Origin: Legionella steigerwaltii
GTDB taxonomy: Bacteria > Pseudomonadota > Gammaproteobacteria > Legionellales > Legionellaceae
NCBI RefSeq assembly: GCF_001468065.1
Contig: NZ_LNYZ01000007.1
Location: 86,178-150,177, forward strand
DNA length: 64,000 nt
Direction: 5' to 3'
A program made the position numbers and the translations under genes. The stretch's first letter is position 1; each line of letters begins with the position of its first letter. Of the stretch, positions 34,830-44,636 are shown in pieces. The notes under the pieces are model-generated. The model was not told the DNA's origin. It did no database searches and saw nothing but the letters and a program-made list of their open reading frames with translations.

Positions 34830-37800
34830 CTACAAAACCGACAGCGGCATAAAAAACTGCTCTATATCTTCCTCGCTTAAAGTCATCGCTTTGGCGGGAT
34901 CAGCAGATAAAACTCCTTCAACTAATTGTCTCTTTTTCTCTTGCATCCCTAAAATAGCTTCCTCTACTGTACCTAAAGTAATTAGCTTATAGACAAAGAC
35001 TGGGTTCTCCTGACCTATTCTATGACTTCGATCAGTTGCTTGATCCTCCACTGCAGGATTCCACCAAGGATCATAATGAATTACTGTGTCAGCGCGTGTT
35101 AAATTAAGGCCAGTACCACCTGCTTTCAAGCTAATAAGAAAAACTGGAGTTTTTCCTTCCTGAAATTTTTCGACCATTGCTTGTCGATGGACTGTTTGAC
35201 CGGTTAACTTTAAATAATCATAATTTCTTGCACGCAATTCTTCTTCAATTAATTGCAACATGGAAGTAAATTGTGAGAAAACCAAAACCCTCCGTCCTTC
35301 GCCCACCAAGTTATCCAATAAATCCATTAACGCTTCGAGCTTTGCCGAGGTCCCATGTGCCATTGATGCTTCAGGCAAAGACAAAAGCCTGGGATCACAA
35401 CAAACTTGACGCAGCTTCAGTAGTGCATCCAGAAGAAGAATATGACTTTTACCCAACCCCTGCTTTGCAATAGCATCACGAACTTTTTTCTCCATACTCA
35501 TGCGAATCGCTTCATACAGATCACGTTGTGGACCAATAATTTCTATCGTGCGTGTCATTTCCGTTTTGGGTGGTAATTCACGGACCACCTGATTTTTTGT
35601 TCTTCTTAAAATAAAAGGCTGCACTCTTTTTATGAGTACATCTCGTCTGTTTAAATCGGCATATTTTTCAATAGGGGTTCTGAACCAGAGTCTGAATTGT
35701 TTTGCATCACCTAATAAGCCTGGCATCAAGAAATGAAATAAAGACCATAACTCACCTAAGTGATTTTCCAAAGGCGTACCTGTCAGACATAAACGATGGG
35801 TTGCATGTAATTGCTGAATAATTTGTGTTGTCTTAGTACGCGCATTTTTAATAAATTGCGCTTCATCCAAAATCAAATAATAAAAAGGATAGGTTATAAA
35901 TTTGTCTTTATCACGATGAATTAATCCATAAGTAGAAACAACGAGATCATAGTCATCAAAATTATCCTGATGACGCTCAGAACCATGATAAACTAAAACC
36001 TTTAATTGAGGGGTAAAGCGTTTTGCTTCAGCTTGCCAATTCCCCACAAGACTGGTTGGGGCAACAATTAAACTCGCGGCTTTAATACGACCTTGTTCTT
36101 TTTCGCACTGTAAATGAGCTAAAGCCTGTACCGTTTTACCTAAGCCCATGTCATCAGCCAAAATACCACTAAAATGACTTACTCTTAAAAACTGCAGCCA
36201 ATTCAAACCATGACGTTGATAATCCCTCAACTGAGCTTGTAAGCCTGTTGGCATTTGTATTTCAGGAATATGAGTTAATTGCGAAAGCTTCCTTATTTGT
36301 TCTCTTAACGTTTCAGCACCTTGCCAACGTGTTTTAGTTGCCGCAATAGCCAACTCCGCCTCACGCATTAAAATGACTTGATATTTATTCATTTGCAGAT
36401 GTTGATTTTCATCCACATGACGCATACCGAACTGCAGCAATAATCGAACTAATGGTTTAATTCGTCCCATTTCCAACTGCAAAGCACGTCCATCATACAA
36501 AGGCAACTTGACTAATTGTGTATCGGGGAGATTATCTAAGTCATCACCTCTGTAACGTTGAATTAAATCTGCTACCAAAGGAACAATACTAACGGACTTA
36601 CCTTCAACCAAAATCCCTAATTGATAAGAGAAAAAATCAGTTGTACTTTCAGAAAGATTCGAATACCACTCTACTTCATCGGCGCTAATCACTTCTTGAT
36701 ACAAAGAACTAACCCGCTCAACTCGCCAGCCACGACTGTCTAATTCAGGTATTAATTGATTATGAAGAAATTCTAAATCGGCTATGACATTAATATTTTC
36801 TAAAACAAAATCAGCATGTTTTACTTTTTCCCATTGCTCATTTTCCCATGCCCTTGGTACTCTTAACTCCAGAATTTCCTGTACCTCATCCCATTTTGAT
36901 TTTTCAAAATCCTTATGGCGCACGTATTCCATTAAAACTTCTTCTTGCAGACAAACGACCGTTTCACATTCATCAGAACCTGCAATCATTAAACCCGCAT
37001 AGTCAAAAAGAATACGTACAGTAAATAAAACATGAAGTTCTTCTTCGGCATCGTAAAGCCAAGAGGCCTCTTCATCAAATTCACTCACTGCATCTAGAAT
37101 GATTATCGGTACTGGCATCACGTTTCGAACTTCTCGTTGTTTAAAAACTTGCGGCACAGGAAACTCAGGGCATGTTTTAGCCATTTTATGTGCCAATAAC
37201 TCAGCCTGCCCCATTGGGATTGGAGGTGCCTCCAATAGATAGCCCAGTTGTTTTATTGGATATGAAGTAATTAAACGACCCATTTTGCTTTCTAAATGAT
37301 TAAAATACCAACTGTCATCCAACAACAAAGGCTCAAGCGTCATCCCTTCATGCATTAACAATAAGTTTTGACTGCCATTATGAGATAACACCCATTCACA
37401 AGTACCTTGTATTGGCTCATCTAAGTGAATTGGTTCCTGCTGGTTTTGTATAAAAAATGCTCTTCCAGTTGCAATCATTCGCTCTAATAATTCGCTATTA
37501 CGTATGATTAATGTATCAAACCAACCAGAAACACCACATTTAAACAACAGCAGTGCCACCAAATCATTATCATCACCAACAAAATGTTGCTTTTTAGAAT
37601 CAGAAAGGCTATTAAACGTGATCATTTTTCCGTAACCACCGCGTTTTAATAACTTGGCTAAAGCTAACTTAATTGCGACCCGATGTTCATGTCCATCAAG
37701 CCTTAGTTCAATGAGATAGACTAAATGATGCGTTATTTCGGATGCCTTCACTACTGCAGCTTCCTGAGCACGCAAATTTTTCAACCAGCTATCGAGTCTT

Positions 37801-38111
37801 TTATCTAATTTATTGGCAGATAAAGAAGGTAAGCTTTCCTTTTCGCGATCACGTAAGGCAAACAAACACGCAGCAGCATGCTTGCAATTATATTGATAAT
37901 TACAAGTACAATGCGCCAATTTTTTTGGCCAAGCCTTCAAATCCATGTGTACGTCGTAAATCTGACTTGAACTGCCTTTTACTCGACCTTTTAATAGACC
38001 GTCACTAAAACGAATATTGAGCACATGTCCATTTTCAAAATATTCTTGGCCACGCAATAATATTTTGGGCTCAAAGACCTCTGGCATTTTTGAGAGTGCT
38101 TCATTTAACAT
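34830..38111 (-). CDS. SWI2/SNF2-family helicase with SWIM zinc finger
   Basis: 1093 residues. The N-terminal SWIM finger is CTCNYQYNCKH (Cys68, Cys70, Cys76, His78). The long middle is of unknown fold. The C-terminal half is a full SNF2 ATPase: Walker A DDMGLGKTVQ near 653, LILDEAQFIKN, then helicase C with SQFTSMLQLIEEEL and DRSHRIGQ. Such bacterial proteins move along DNA or displace RNA polymerase like RapA; the exact role of the SWIM subgroup is unknown. It is a monocistronic gene divergent from nadE. Its TAG stop is formed by a GTAG satellite of the nearby REP pair. Confidence 0.93.
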   Translation of the reverse strand: MLNEALSKMPEVFEPKILLRGQEYFENGHVLNIRFSDGLLKGRVKGSSSQIYDVHMDLKAWPKKLAHCTCNYQYNCKHAAACLFALRDREKESLPSLSANKLDKRLDSWLKNLRAQEAAVVKASEITHHLVYLIELRLDGHEHRVAIKLALAKLLKRGGYGKMITFNSLSDSKKQHFVGDDNDLVALLLFKCGVSGWFDTLIIRNSELLERMIATGRAFFIQNQQEPIHLDEPIQGTCEWVLSHNGSQNLLLMHEGMTLEPLLLDDSWYFNHLESKMGRLITSYPIKQLGYLLEAPPIPMGQAELLAHKMAKTCPEFPVPQVFKQREVRNVMPVPIIILDAVSEFDEEASWLYDAEEELHVLFTVRILFDYAGLMIAGSDECETVVCLQEEVLMEYVRHKDFEKSKWDEVQEILELRVPRAWENEQWEKVKHADFVLENINVIADLEFLHNQLIPELDSRGWRVERVSSLYQEVISADEVEWYSNLSESTTDFFSYQLGILVEGKSVSIVPLVADLIQRYRGDDLDNLPDTQLVKLPLYDGRALQLEMGRIKPLVRLLLQFGMRHVDENQHLQMNKYQVILMREAELAIAATKTRWQGAETLREQIRKLSQLTHIPEIQMPTGLQAQLRDYQRHGLNWLQFLRVSHFSGILADDMGLGKTVQALAHLQCEKEQGRIKAASLIVAPTSLVGNWQAEAKRFTPQLKVLVYHGSERHQDNFDDYDLVVSTYGLIHRDKDKFITYPFYYLILDEAQFIKNARTKTTQIIQQLHATHRLCLTGTPLENHLGELWSLFHFLMPGLLGDAKQFRLWFRTPIEKYADLNRRDVLIKRVQPFILRRTKNQVVRELPPKTEMTRTIEIIGPQRDLYEAIRMSMEKKVRDAIAKQGLGKSHILLLDALLKLRQVCCDPRLLSLPEASMAHGTSAKLEALMDLLDNLVGEGRRVLVFSQFTSMLQLIEEELRARNYDYLKLTGQTVHRQAMVEKFQEGKTPVFLISLKAGGTGLNLTRADTVIHYDPWWNPAVEDQATDRSHRIGQENPVFVYKLITLGTVEEAILGMQEKKRQLVEGVLSADPAKAMTLSEEDIEQFFMPLSVL

Positions 38112-38249
38112 AAATGTGCTTTTTACTGGACAAAGGATTTATTTTAGACAATTTTTAAATTAATTAACATTTTTATCTTTAAATTAAAGATTCTTTGTAT
38201 TAGGGTATCCTGTTTATCGCACCTTGGGGTTCTTTATAGAGTATATATC

Positions 38250-39848
38250 ATGCAGAATAAGCTTACTGTACTTATGGCACAAATTAATCCTACTGTAGGG
38301 GCTTTAGCGTCCAACAGGGATAAAATTATCGAAATTATAAAAGGCAAACAAGCAGATCACGATGTCATACTCTTTCCTGAATTGGCTTTAACCGGCTATC
38401 CCCCCGAAGATTTGCTCTTCCGCAAGGAGTTCCAACAAGCAGTTACCGAGCATTTAAAACAGATTCAAGAGGTAGCAAAAGATTGCTACATCCTTGTAGG
38501 ACATCCAAGTCTAGAAAAACAACGACTGCACAATAGCGTGAGTATTTTTTATCAGGGACAACAAATTGCAGAATATCACAAACAAAATTTACCAAATTAT
38601 GAAATTTTTGATGAAGCACGTTACTTTACTCCTGGAAAAAAAAATCCATGCATCCTAGAGGTAAATAACAGTAAAGTAGGGGTAATTATTTGTGAAGATT
38701 TATGGCATCCAGGCCCTGCAGAGGATTTAATTGAGAATGGAATCTCCGTATTGCTCATTTTGAATGCATCTCCATTTGATTACAGTAAATACCAAAAGAG
38801 AGAGGCCCTCCTAAAGTCTTATGCAAAACGTGGTATATCTATAATCTATGTGAATCAAATTGGTGGCCAGGACGAACTTTTATTCGATGGTCAATCTTTA
38901 GCAATTGATTCACATGGTACAATTTGTGCACGCTCTCCTGCGTTTAAAGAAGATTTGAGTACTGTGGTGATTCAAGCAAATCAGGTCGAAGGAGACGTAT
39001 CCCCTCTTCTTGATTTTGAACCATTAATCTATGAGGCATTAGTTTGCGGCACTCGAGATTATGTCAACAAAAATCATTTCCCTGGAGTTTTAGTTGGACT
39101 TTCAGGAGGAATTGATTCAGCATTAACTTTAACTGTAGCAGTTGATGCATTAGGAGCAGAGCGAGTGCATGCCGTGCTCATGCCTTCACGTTATACAGCA
39201 CAAATGAGTAATGATGACGCTTTAATGCAAATAAAACAATTGAATGTATCACATTCCATACTCCCAATTGAGCCCGCTTTTAACGCTCTAATAAATACTC
39301 TCGAGCCAGTATTTAAAGGCTTAACTCCAGATACTACAGAAGAAAACATTCAAGCACGAATTCGTGGTTTGTTGATTATGGCATTGTCTAACAAAACGGG
39401 CAAAATGGTACTTACAACGTCTAATAAAAGCGAGTCTGCCGTTGGCTATGCCACCTTATACGGAGATATGGCTGGAGGATTTGCGGTATTAAAAGATGTA
39501 CTTAAAACTCAGGTTTATGCTCTAGCACGTTACCGCAACGGCCTTTCTGAAATCATCCCCGAACGCGTCCTAACCCGTGCCCCATCAGCTGAATTAAGAG
39601 CGGATCAAACCGATCAAGACAGTTTACCTGACTATGCAATATTAGATGCAATCATTGTTGCCTATATGGAGAAGTACCTAACCCCTGAAGAAATAATTCA
39701 GCAAGGTTTTGCTCAAGAGACTGTAACTAAAGTAATTCAACTAATCAAACGCAATGAATACAAACGTCGTCAATCTCCACCAGGGATAAAAATAAGCCCA
39801 ACTGCTTTTGGTAAAGACTGGCGTTACCCAATCACAAACGGATTTTGA
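38250..39848 (+). CDS. nadE: glutamine-dependent NAD+ synthetase
   Basis: 532 residues. The N-terminal nitrilase domain has Glu44, Lys111 and Cys148 (GVIICEDLWHP), which make ammonia from glutamine. The C-terminal synthetase has SGGIDSA starting at 285 and TTSNKSESAVGYATLYGD. It converts nicotinate adenine dinucleotide to NAD+. Monocistronic. Confidence 0.95.
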   Translation: MQNKLTVLMAQINPTVGALASNRDKIIEIIKGKQADHDVILFPELALTGYPPEDLLFRKEFQQAVTEHLKQIQEVAKDCYILVGHPSLEKQRLHNSVSIFYQGQQIAEYHKQNLPNYEIFDEARYFTPGKKNPCILEVNNSKVGVIICEDLWHPGPAEDLIENGISVLLILNASPFDYSKYQKREALLKSYAKRGISIIYVNQIGGQDELLFDGQSLAIDSHGTICARSPAFKEDLSTVVIQANQVEGDVSPLLDFEPLIYEALVCGTRDYVNKNHFPGVLVGLSGGIDSALTLTVAVDALGAERVHAVLMPSRYTAQMSNDDALMQIKQLNVSHSILPIEPAFNALINTLEPVFKGLTPDTTEENIQARIRGLLIMALSNKTGKMVLTTSNKSESAVGYATLYGDMAGGFAVLKDVLKTQVYALARYRNGLSEIIPERVLTRAPSAELRADQTDQDSLPDYAILDAIIVAYMEKYLTPEEIIQQGFAQETVTKVIQLIKRNEYKRRQSPPGIKISPTAFGKDWRYPITNGF

Positions 39849-39906
39849 ATTTGTAAAGAATAAAACGAGGGCATAAGCCTTTCTGCCGTTAATTTAATTG
39901 AAATTT

Positions 39907-40014
39907 CCCTTCTCCCCCATAGGGGAGAAGGCGCCCGTCAGGGCGGATGAGGGTATTGATTATGAACCCTCACCCCCGCCCCTCTCCCATTCATAGGAGA
40001 GGGGATTTATGCTT
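39907..40014. repeat. dispersed repeat family 3, long copy
   Basis: It begins CCCTTCTCCCCC with its inverse GGGGAGAAGG, continues through CGTCAGGGCG and ends in a second palindrome CCTCTCCCATT / AGGAGAGGGG. It lies between convergent nadE and the 491-residue gene. The left palindrome matches 19107-19130. Elements of this kind are common in many bacterial genomes. Confidence 0.7.
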
Positions 40015-40047
40015 CCCGACTTCACTTTACACTCGGTCAAAATAGGA

Positions 40048-41523
40048 TTAAGGTTGACCCAATGGTTTTATTTCATTACCCATTGATTCTTCCATGGCGC
40101 TTTTGCGATTTTGCCAAAAAGTAGGTAATTCTGACAACGCTGAATATCTATTTTGCCCTAACTTGTTATATTTTTTCTCAGGCTTAACTTCTTCAACTTC
40201 TTGCTTTGGTGAAGATTCAAGAGCTGCTTTTTCTGTAGATGACGGTTTCTGATCTATTTTTTCTTTTCGAGCTTGCAAATGTTTTTCAAGAAAGGCAAAT
40301 TTCTTCAGGTTTATTTGAGGCACCTTATCTTTAACCTCTTCTTTATGTGTCTCGGCAACTGTAGGTTGCTCCTGTGCGTCTTTTTTTCGTAATACTTTAG
40401 ACAGCAAATCATTCATTTTATCTAGTTTTGCCGTAGCGATTAATTGTGGCGTATTTAACTGTGTAGTATTTAATTGAAGTAAATAAGTTTTTAATTGCAG
40501 AAGATCAGCCTCATTAAATGGTCCTTGCCCTTGGTGAGCATCCAACCAAGAAGACAACGTAGGATAATCAGTTAAAGAAATTTCTCTGGGAACTCCTATA
40601 CTATTTATCCACCAAAGACTTGTCACTTTTTCTTTATTTCGTAATACAAAAGCAGAGGTAATACCTTTTTTGATAAGGTCATCATTACTCAGTTCAGTAT
40701 GAGTATTCGTATTTTCTGGATTAATATGTACTTGAATCTTAGCAACATATTGATCTTTTGCTTTGAGACATTCTCTCTTAATCTGTTTTAAATGTACTGA
40801 ATTTAAATTTTTTACGTCTTTATCTTCTACAGTTGATAGCTTCTGTGCCAACTCCTCACTGAGATTAAGCGGATGAACCTGGTCAGTTACATCAACCCAG
40901 TAAAGATGCCATTGTTCATTTGTATAGCTTAGAGAAAAAACAATTTTATCCTGTTGTTCCGATTGACACTTTTTCGCATCATCCAGATTATTAAAAACCA
41001 TTATTCTTTCAACCAATAGTCGTGCTCTTTCACGTGCTATTTGTTGCTCGATTTCTCGTGCTTTCTTCTCTTCTAATGAAGCCCTACATAGAGCCATATA
41101 GCTATTAATTTCAACCAATATGTCGCTTTTAAGTTGCATGACAAAAGTGGGCATAAGATGTGGCTCTACAGGTTGATAGTCAGGAATGGCATCAATTAAT
41201 TCAAGAAAGAGGAAATAATTATACGAGCTACCAATATTCCATTCACCCTCGGTAATCATCAGTTTAAACTCTTGTAATCGAGTATAAGCATCTGGAAAGT
41301 TTTCCATTACATTAATGGACTGCTCTACTTTTTCGCCACGAGTTCTAGTGAATTGATAAAACCAACCTGTTAATTTTGACTTTACAGGAAGCTCGTATTT
41401 CTGTTCGGCTCTACGAGCAATGGCAACTATTTTTCTGCGTCCTTCTTCTGACTCATTTGCAATTATAGTCAATACTTGCTCAACAAATTCTTTAGGTATT
41501 GTGAATGATTTTTTTTTTGGCAT
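40048..41523 (-). CDS. large hypothetical protein, candidate effector
   Basis: 491 residues from the ATG at 41523, which has AAGGAG eight bases ahead; a start 20 codons earlier lacks a ribosome site. No signal peptide, membrane segment or recognised domain. It is charged and helical, with a leucine/glutamine-rich stretch (LLQLKTYLLQLNTTQLNTPQL) and a Lys/Glu-rich region at about 400-470, before a C-terminus ending MGNEIKPLGQP. Size, cytosolic character and composition resemble Legionella Dot/Icm substrates; this is an inference. Upstream on the minus strand ATTAATATTAAT at 41563-41574 is similar to half of the PmrA box that precedes some effector genes. Confidence 0.6.
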   Translation of the reverse strand: MPKKKSFTIPKEFVEQVLTIIANESEEGRRKIVAIARRAEQKYELPVKSKLTGWFYQFTRTRGEKVEQSINVMENFPDAYTRLQEFKLMITEGEWNIGSSYNYFLFLELIDAIPDYQPVEPHLMPTFVMQLKSDILVEINSYMALCRASLEEKKAREIEQQIARERARLLVERIMVFNNLDDAKKCQSEQQDKIVFSLSYTNEQWHLYWVDVTDQVHPLNLSEELAQKLSTVEDKDVKNLNSVHLKQIKRECLKAKDQYVAKIQVHINPENTNTHTELSNDDLIKKGITSAFVLRNKEKVTSLWWINSIGVPREISLTDYPTLSSWLDAHQGQGPFNEADLLQLKTYLLQLNTTQLNTPQLIATAKLDKMNDLLSKVLRKKDAQEQPTVAETHKEEVKDKVPQINLKKFAFLEKHLQARKEKIDQKPSSTEKAALESSPKQEVEEVKPEKKYNKLGQNRYSALSELPTFWQNRKSAMEESMGNEIKPLGQP

Positions 41524-42119
41524 TTTTTGAAACTCCTTTTCATGATGCAAATTTATCATTGCATTAATATTAATTTTATACAAGTAGAAAATTATTATGC
41601 TAAATTGATGCAGGAATGTAGTTATATTAGTTTTTCTACATCTTACTCAGTAATAATAATTATCACCCTCGAGAACATCCTTTTTCCATTAACTTAGGGT
41701 CTGGACTTGCTTCTTCCAAAGATAAAATTGGATTAATTTCAGCTTTAAGACCACTGCTTTAACACATATTAACGGCAGTCGTTTTGATCACGGGGTACAT
41801 AAATTTATGGCGCTACTTCTATTTAATGCATCTCTAAAATAGGGATGCCAATTGGAAGTATAGTCCCTGTTCTAAATCCTGCCATAAGAATTATTGGCCT
41901 ATTCAAATTTACATAAATGCCATTTTTGATAATGATACTATTGAGGAGTACTTCACAAGGGGTTAACAGAGCACTCTTTTAAAGCAAAAAACAACTTTGT
42001 TCAACAAAAATTGCATTAACGCTTCTCTTTTCCAAAAATATGCATTTCCAATACTTGCAAATTTAAAGTAACACGTTAACATGATTCCACAAAAAAAATA
42101 ATAACAAGAAAGGGATGTT
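41524..42119. other. gene-free divergent region
   Basis: 596 bp between the 491-residue gene and the outer-membrane barrel gene. It contains both promoters and no open frame of note; one 24-codon frame near 41848 has no support. I see no RNA gene or repeat. Confidence 0.55.
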
Positions 42120-42761
42120 ATGAAATTTGCATTTTTCTCTGCTACTTTATTAGCAAGTAGTATCGCTACAGCGGCAACTCCAGTTAATGGATGGTATTCC
42201 AGCATATTTGGTGGTTATGCCCATTTAACTGAAAGGATAGAGCCAAATATCTTTGGTTTTGATTTTGATCTTAATTTTTCTGAAACTTTTACTACTAATG
42301 GGTTCAACGCGGGTGTACGTTTAGGTTATCAAAGTAATCCTATTCGCTATGAACTGGAATATACATATATCCGACCCAATAATAAAGATTTTAATATCGA
42401 TTTTCTCGGAGTATCAAGTAAAACCAACGCCAACGTGGGAATGTTGAATCTTTATTATGATTTTTCTGATGGTATTCTACCAACGATTTATCCCTTCATA
42501 GGTGTAGGTATTGGTTATGCGTACGTACAAAGTACTTTGGACGGTACTGGTCCTCTTGGAGGAACAATCTTGGATGTAAAAAAAGGAGCTTTTGCTTATC
42601 AAGGAACTGCCGGACTCACTTTTAACTTTGATGAAAACTGGGCATTGAATGCTTCCTATCGTTATTTAGCAACAAGCAATACCGAGGCATTTGGAAGGCT
42701 CCAGGCTCAGATGGGTGACGTAGGTATTGTTTATCGATTTGATCGTTGCGACTACAAGTGA
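42120..42761 (+). CDS. outer-membrane beta-barrel protein (OmpA-like barrel)
   Basis: 213 residues with a signal peptide cut at about TAAA/TPV (residues 19-22). The mature protein is built of alternating strands (GWYSSIFGGYAHL, VRLGYQSNPIRYELEYTYIR, FAYQGTAGLTFNF, WALNASYRYLATS) typical of an eight-stranded barrel, ending in VGIVYRFDRCDYK. The usual terminal Phe is followed by six extra residues including a Cys, which is odd. AAAGGGATG precedes the start. Function unknown. Confidence 0.85.
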   Translation: MKFAFFSATLLASSIATAATPVNGWYSSIFGGYAHLTERIEPNIFGFDFDLNFSETFTTNGFNAGVRLGYQSNPIRYELEYTYIRPNNKDFNIDFLGVSSKTNANVGMLNLYYDFSDGILPTIYPFIGVGIGYAYVQSTLDGTGPLGGTILDVKKGAFAYQGTAGLTFNFDENWALNASYRYLATSNTEAFGRLQAQMGDVGIVYRFDRCDYK

Positions 42762-42862
42762 TTGTGGCGTAAATCAATAGATTTAGGTTGGATTGCTTTC
42801 CCGTCAATTCAACCCTGCCCCCTTGTCCCTGTAATATCTCAATCCCCCCATGTCTATAGTAC

Positions 42863-42883
42863 AAACGGTCAATTTGACCGTTT
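42863..42883. other. 21-bp perfect palindrome in a convergent gap
   Basis: AAACGGTCAA and TTGACCGTTT meet around a single T at 42873. There is no T-run on either side. It could be a bidirectional hairpin terminator or a protein-binding site between the barrel gene and the AI-2E-type gene. Confidence 0.5.
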
Positions 42884-42902
42884 CCTGAGAGAGGTTGAGC
42901 TC

Positions 42903-43964
42903 TTATGAATGATGTATTTTAGAAGCAGATAAAACTTGCGGCTCTTGCCATAAAGTCATAAAAAGAACCATAACTAAAGGCCCCACAAATAAACCAAGAA
43001 GTCCTAAAGTCTCCACACCACCAAGAATTCCAAATAACACTGCTAAAAAAGGCAACTCAATTGCACCACCAATTAGTGCAGGCTTGATAAAATGATCCGC
43101 AACAAACATGACCAGAGTTCCCCAAACCAAAACAACGATTGCGCCAATCATACTGCCAATCGAAAACAGAACAATCGCTACGGTAATAAAAACTATAGGA
43201 ACAACAAATGGAATCATTGCCGCAAGCGCGGTGATAAATCCAACTAAAGTAGGTGCGGGGAAACCAACTAAACCATAACAAATCCCCATTAAGATACCCA
43301 CACCAAGCCCTACAACAATTGTTCCATTAACTGTGGCTCTCAATGCTCTTGGAAGTCTGTCCGCGTAACGAAACCATCTTTTTCCCAAACAATACTCCCC
43401 TACCTGGTAAATCTGCAGTAATAGTCGATCTCCATCACGATAAAAGAAAAATAGGCTTAGAAGGGTAAAACCCAATTGGACGCTTCGATGTGCCAAGCTT
43501 GAGCCAATTTGTTTCACATAATAGCTCGTTGGCGTTAATGATAAATGAACATTTGACAACAACCCCTTAATCATTCCCGGTTTACCAATATTATTATCCC
43601 AGTAATTTACCAAATCATTTCCCACAAAGGGAAAATCCTTTAAAAAATTGGGCGCAGCTCCACCCTGTTGATTTAAAGATTGCAAAAAATTAATAAATAT
43701 TTGAAATTCTTTAATCAAAAGTCCTAGCAACCAACTTAAAGGAAGTATGAACAATAAGCCAATTAAGGTCGTAAACAGCAAGGCAGAGAGATTATCTTGT
43801 TTTCCAAAAAAATAGCGCCATTTTTCATATAAAGGATAAGTGGCAATAACAATGATAGAAGCCCATATCAGTGAAGGGATAAAGCGATGAATAATAAATA
43901 AACTAAGAATTACAATCCCAACAGTCAAGCCCATACTAATGAGCTCTTTATGATTCTCATTCAT
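42903..43964 (-). CDS. AI-2E family transporter (PerM-like)
   Basis: 353 residues with about eight membrane segments in the AI-2E layout: two N-terminal, a long periplasmic/soluble stretch, then five or six with the conserved GVGILMGICYGLVGFPAPTLVGFI and FGILGGVETLGLLGLFVGPLVM. It exports small molecules or ions; autoinducer export is only one proposal. I start at the ATG at 43964 because it overlaps the pgpA stop as TAATG; an upstream start inside pgpA is less likely. Co-transcribed with pgpA. Confidence 0.88.
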   Translation of the reverse strand: MNENHKELISMGLTVGIVILSLFIIHRFIPSLIWASIIVIATYPLYEKWRYFFGKQDNLSALLFTTLIGLLFILPLSWLLGLLIKEFQIFINFLQSLNQQGGAAPNFLKDFPFVGNDLVNYWDNNIGKPGMIKGLLSNVHLSLTPTSYYVKQIGSSLAHRSVQLGFTLLSLFFFYRDGDRLLLQIYQVGEYCLGKRWFRYADRLPRALRATVNGTIVVGLGVGILMGICYGLVGFPAPTLVGFITALAAMIPFVVPIVFITVAIVLFSIGSMIGAIVVLVWGTLVMFVADHFIKPALIGGAIELPFLAVLFGILGGVETLGLLGLFVGPLVMVLFMTLWQEPQVLSASKIHHS

Positions 43965-44446
43965 TAAGCAAAACTCCATGCTAATAGTTGCATCAATAGC
44001 CAAGAAGGCACAGCAGCTAACACATCATCCAACATAATTCCCAAGCCACCACGTACCTTTTGATCGATATAATCAATTGGCTGAGGTTTCCAAATATCAA
44101 AAATTCGAAACAAAATAAAACCACAAATCATCCAGGACAATCCTTTGGGAGCCATAAACATAGTCAACAAATAACCTACAACTTCATCCCAAACGATCCC
44201 TTTATAGTCATGCACACCTAAATCTTGAGTCACCTTATCACAGATCCAGACACCTAATATAAATGCGATAAGTGTAAATAAAAGATAAATTGCCCAATGA
44301 GTATTTATGAGTAGCAAGTAGAGAGGTATTGCTGCCAATGTTCCCCAAGTGCCAGGGGCAGTAGGCATTAAACCACTACCAAAACCAAAGGCGATAAAAT
44401 AAATAGGATCCTGGAAAACACTTTTTGCTAAATTTATTTGTTTCAT
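43964..44446 (-). CDS. pgpA: phosphatidylglycerophosphatase A
   Basis: 160 residues. The PgpA signatures are present: GFGSGLMPTAPGTWGTLAAIP near the start and DEVVGYLLTMF, then RIFDIWKPQPI and GGLGIMLDDVLA. It dephosphorylates phosphatidylglycerophosphate in the inner membrane to make phosphatidylglycerol. The stop overlaps the start of the AI-2E-type gene. Confidence 0.94.
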   Translation of the reverse strand: MKQINLAKSVFQDPIYFIAFGFGSGLMPTAPGTWGTLAAIPLYLLLINTHWAIYLLFTLIAFILGVWICDKVTQDLGVHDYKGIVWDEVVGYLLTMFMAPKGLSWMICGFILFRIFDIWKPQPIDYIDQKVRGGLGIMLDDVLAAVPSWLLMQLLAWSFA

Positions 44447-44576
44447 TTTATTTTTCTCTATGCTTGGCTTATCGTAAAGGTTGGATCAAAAAATTCTAAC
44501 TTACAATATACCTAAAGTCCTGTAAGCATTCACCCTGTGAACGTTTAATAGCATCAACTTAAGGAAATTAGCATCC

Positions 44577-44634
44577 TAGCCCGGGTGAAGGCATAAGCCG
44601 TAACCCGGGTTTCGCTTTGCTGCACCCAGGCTAC
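44577..44634. repeat. fused REP pair, copy 12 (overlapping units)
   Basis: CTAGCCCGGGTGAAGGCATA begins the left unit (loop GAAGGCATAAGCCGTA) and GTAGCCTGGGTGCAGCAAAG begins the right unit on the other strand. The two share the centre ACCCGGGT, so the spacer is absent. The arms are of different loop classes. Confidence 0.85.
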
Positions 44635-44636
44635 AA

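Noticed and set aside
41840..41930. Small open frame in the 41.5-42.1 kb gap
   Set aside because: 24 codons, no ribosome site, no conservation visible.
44447..44636. Riboswitch near thiL, dapD or the transsulfuration gene
   Set aside because: I looked for TPP, lysine and SAM riboswitch cores and saw none; the gaps hold only REP elements.
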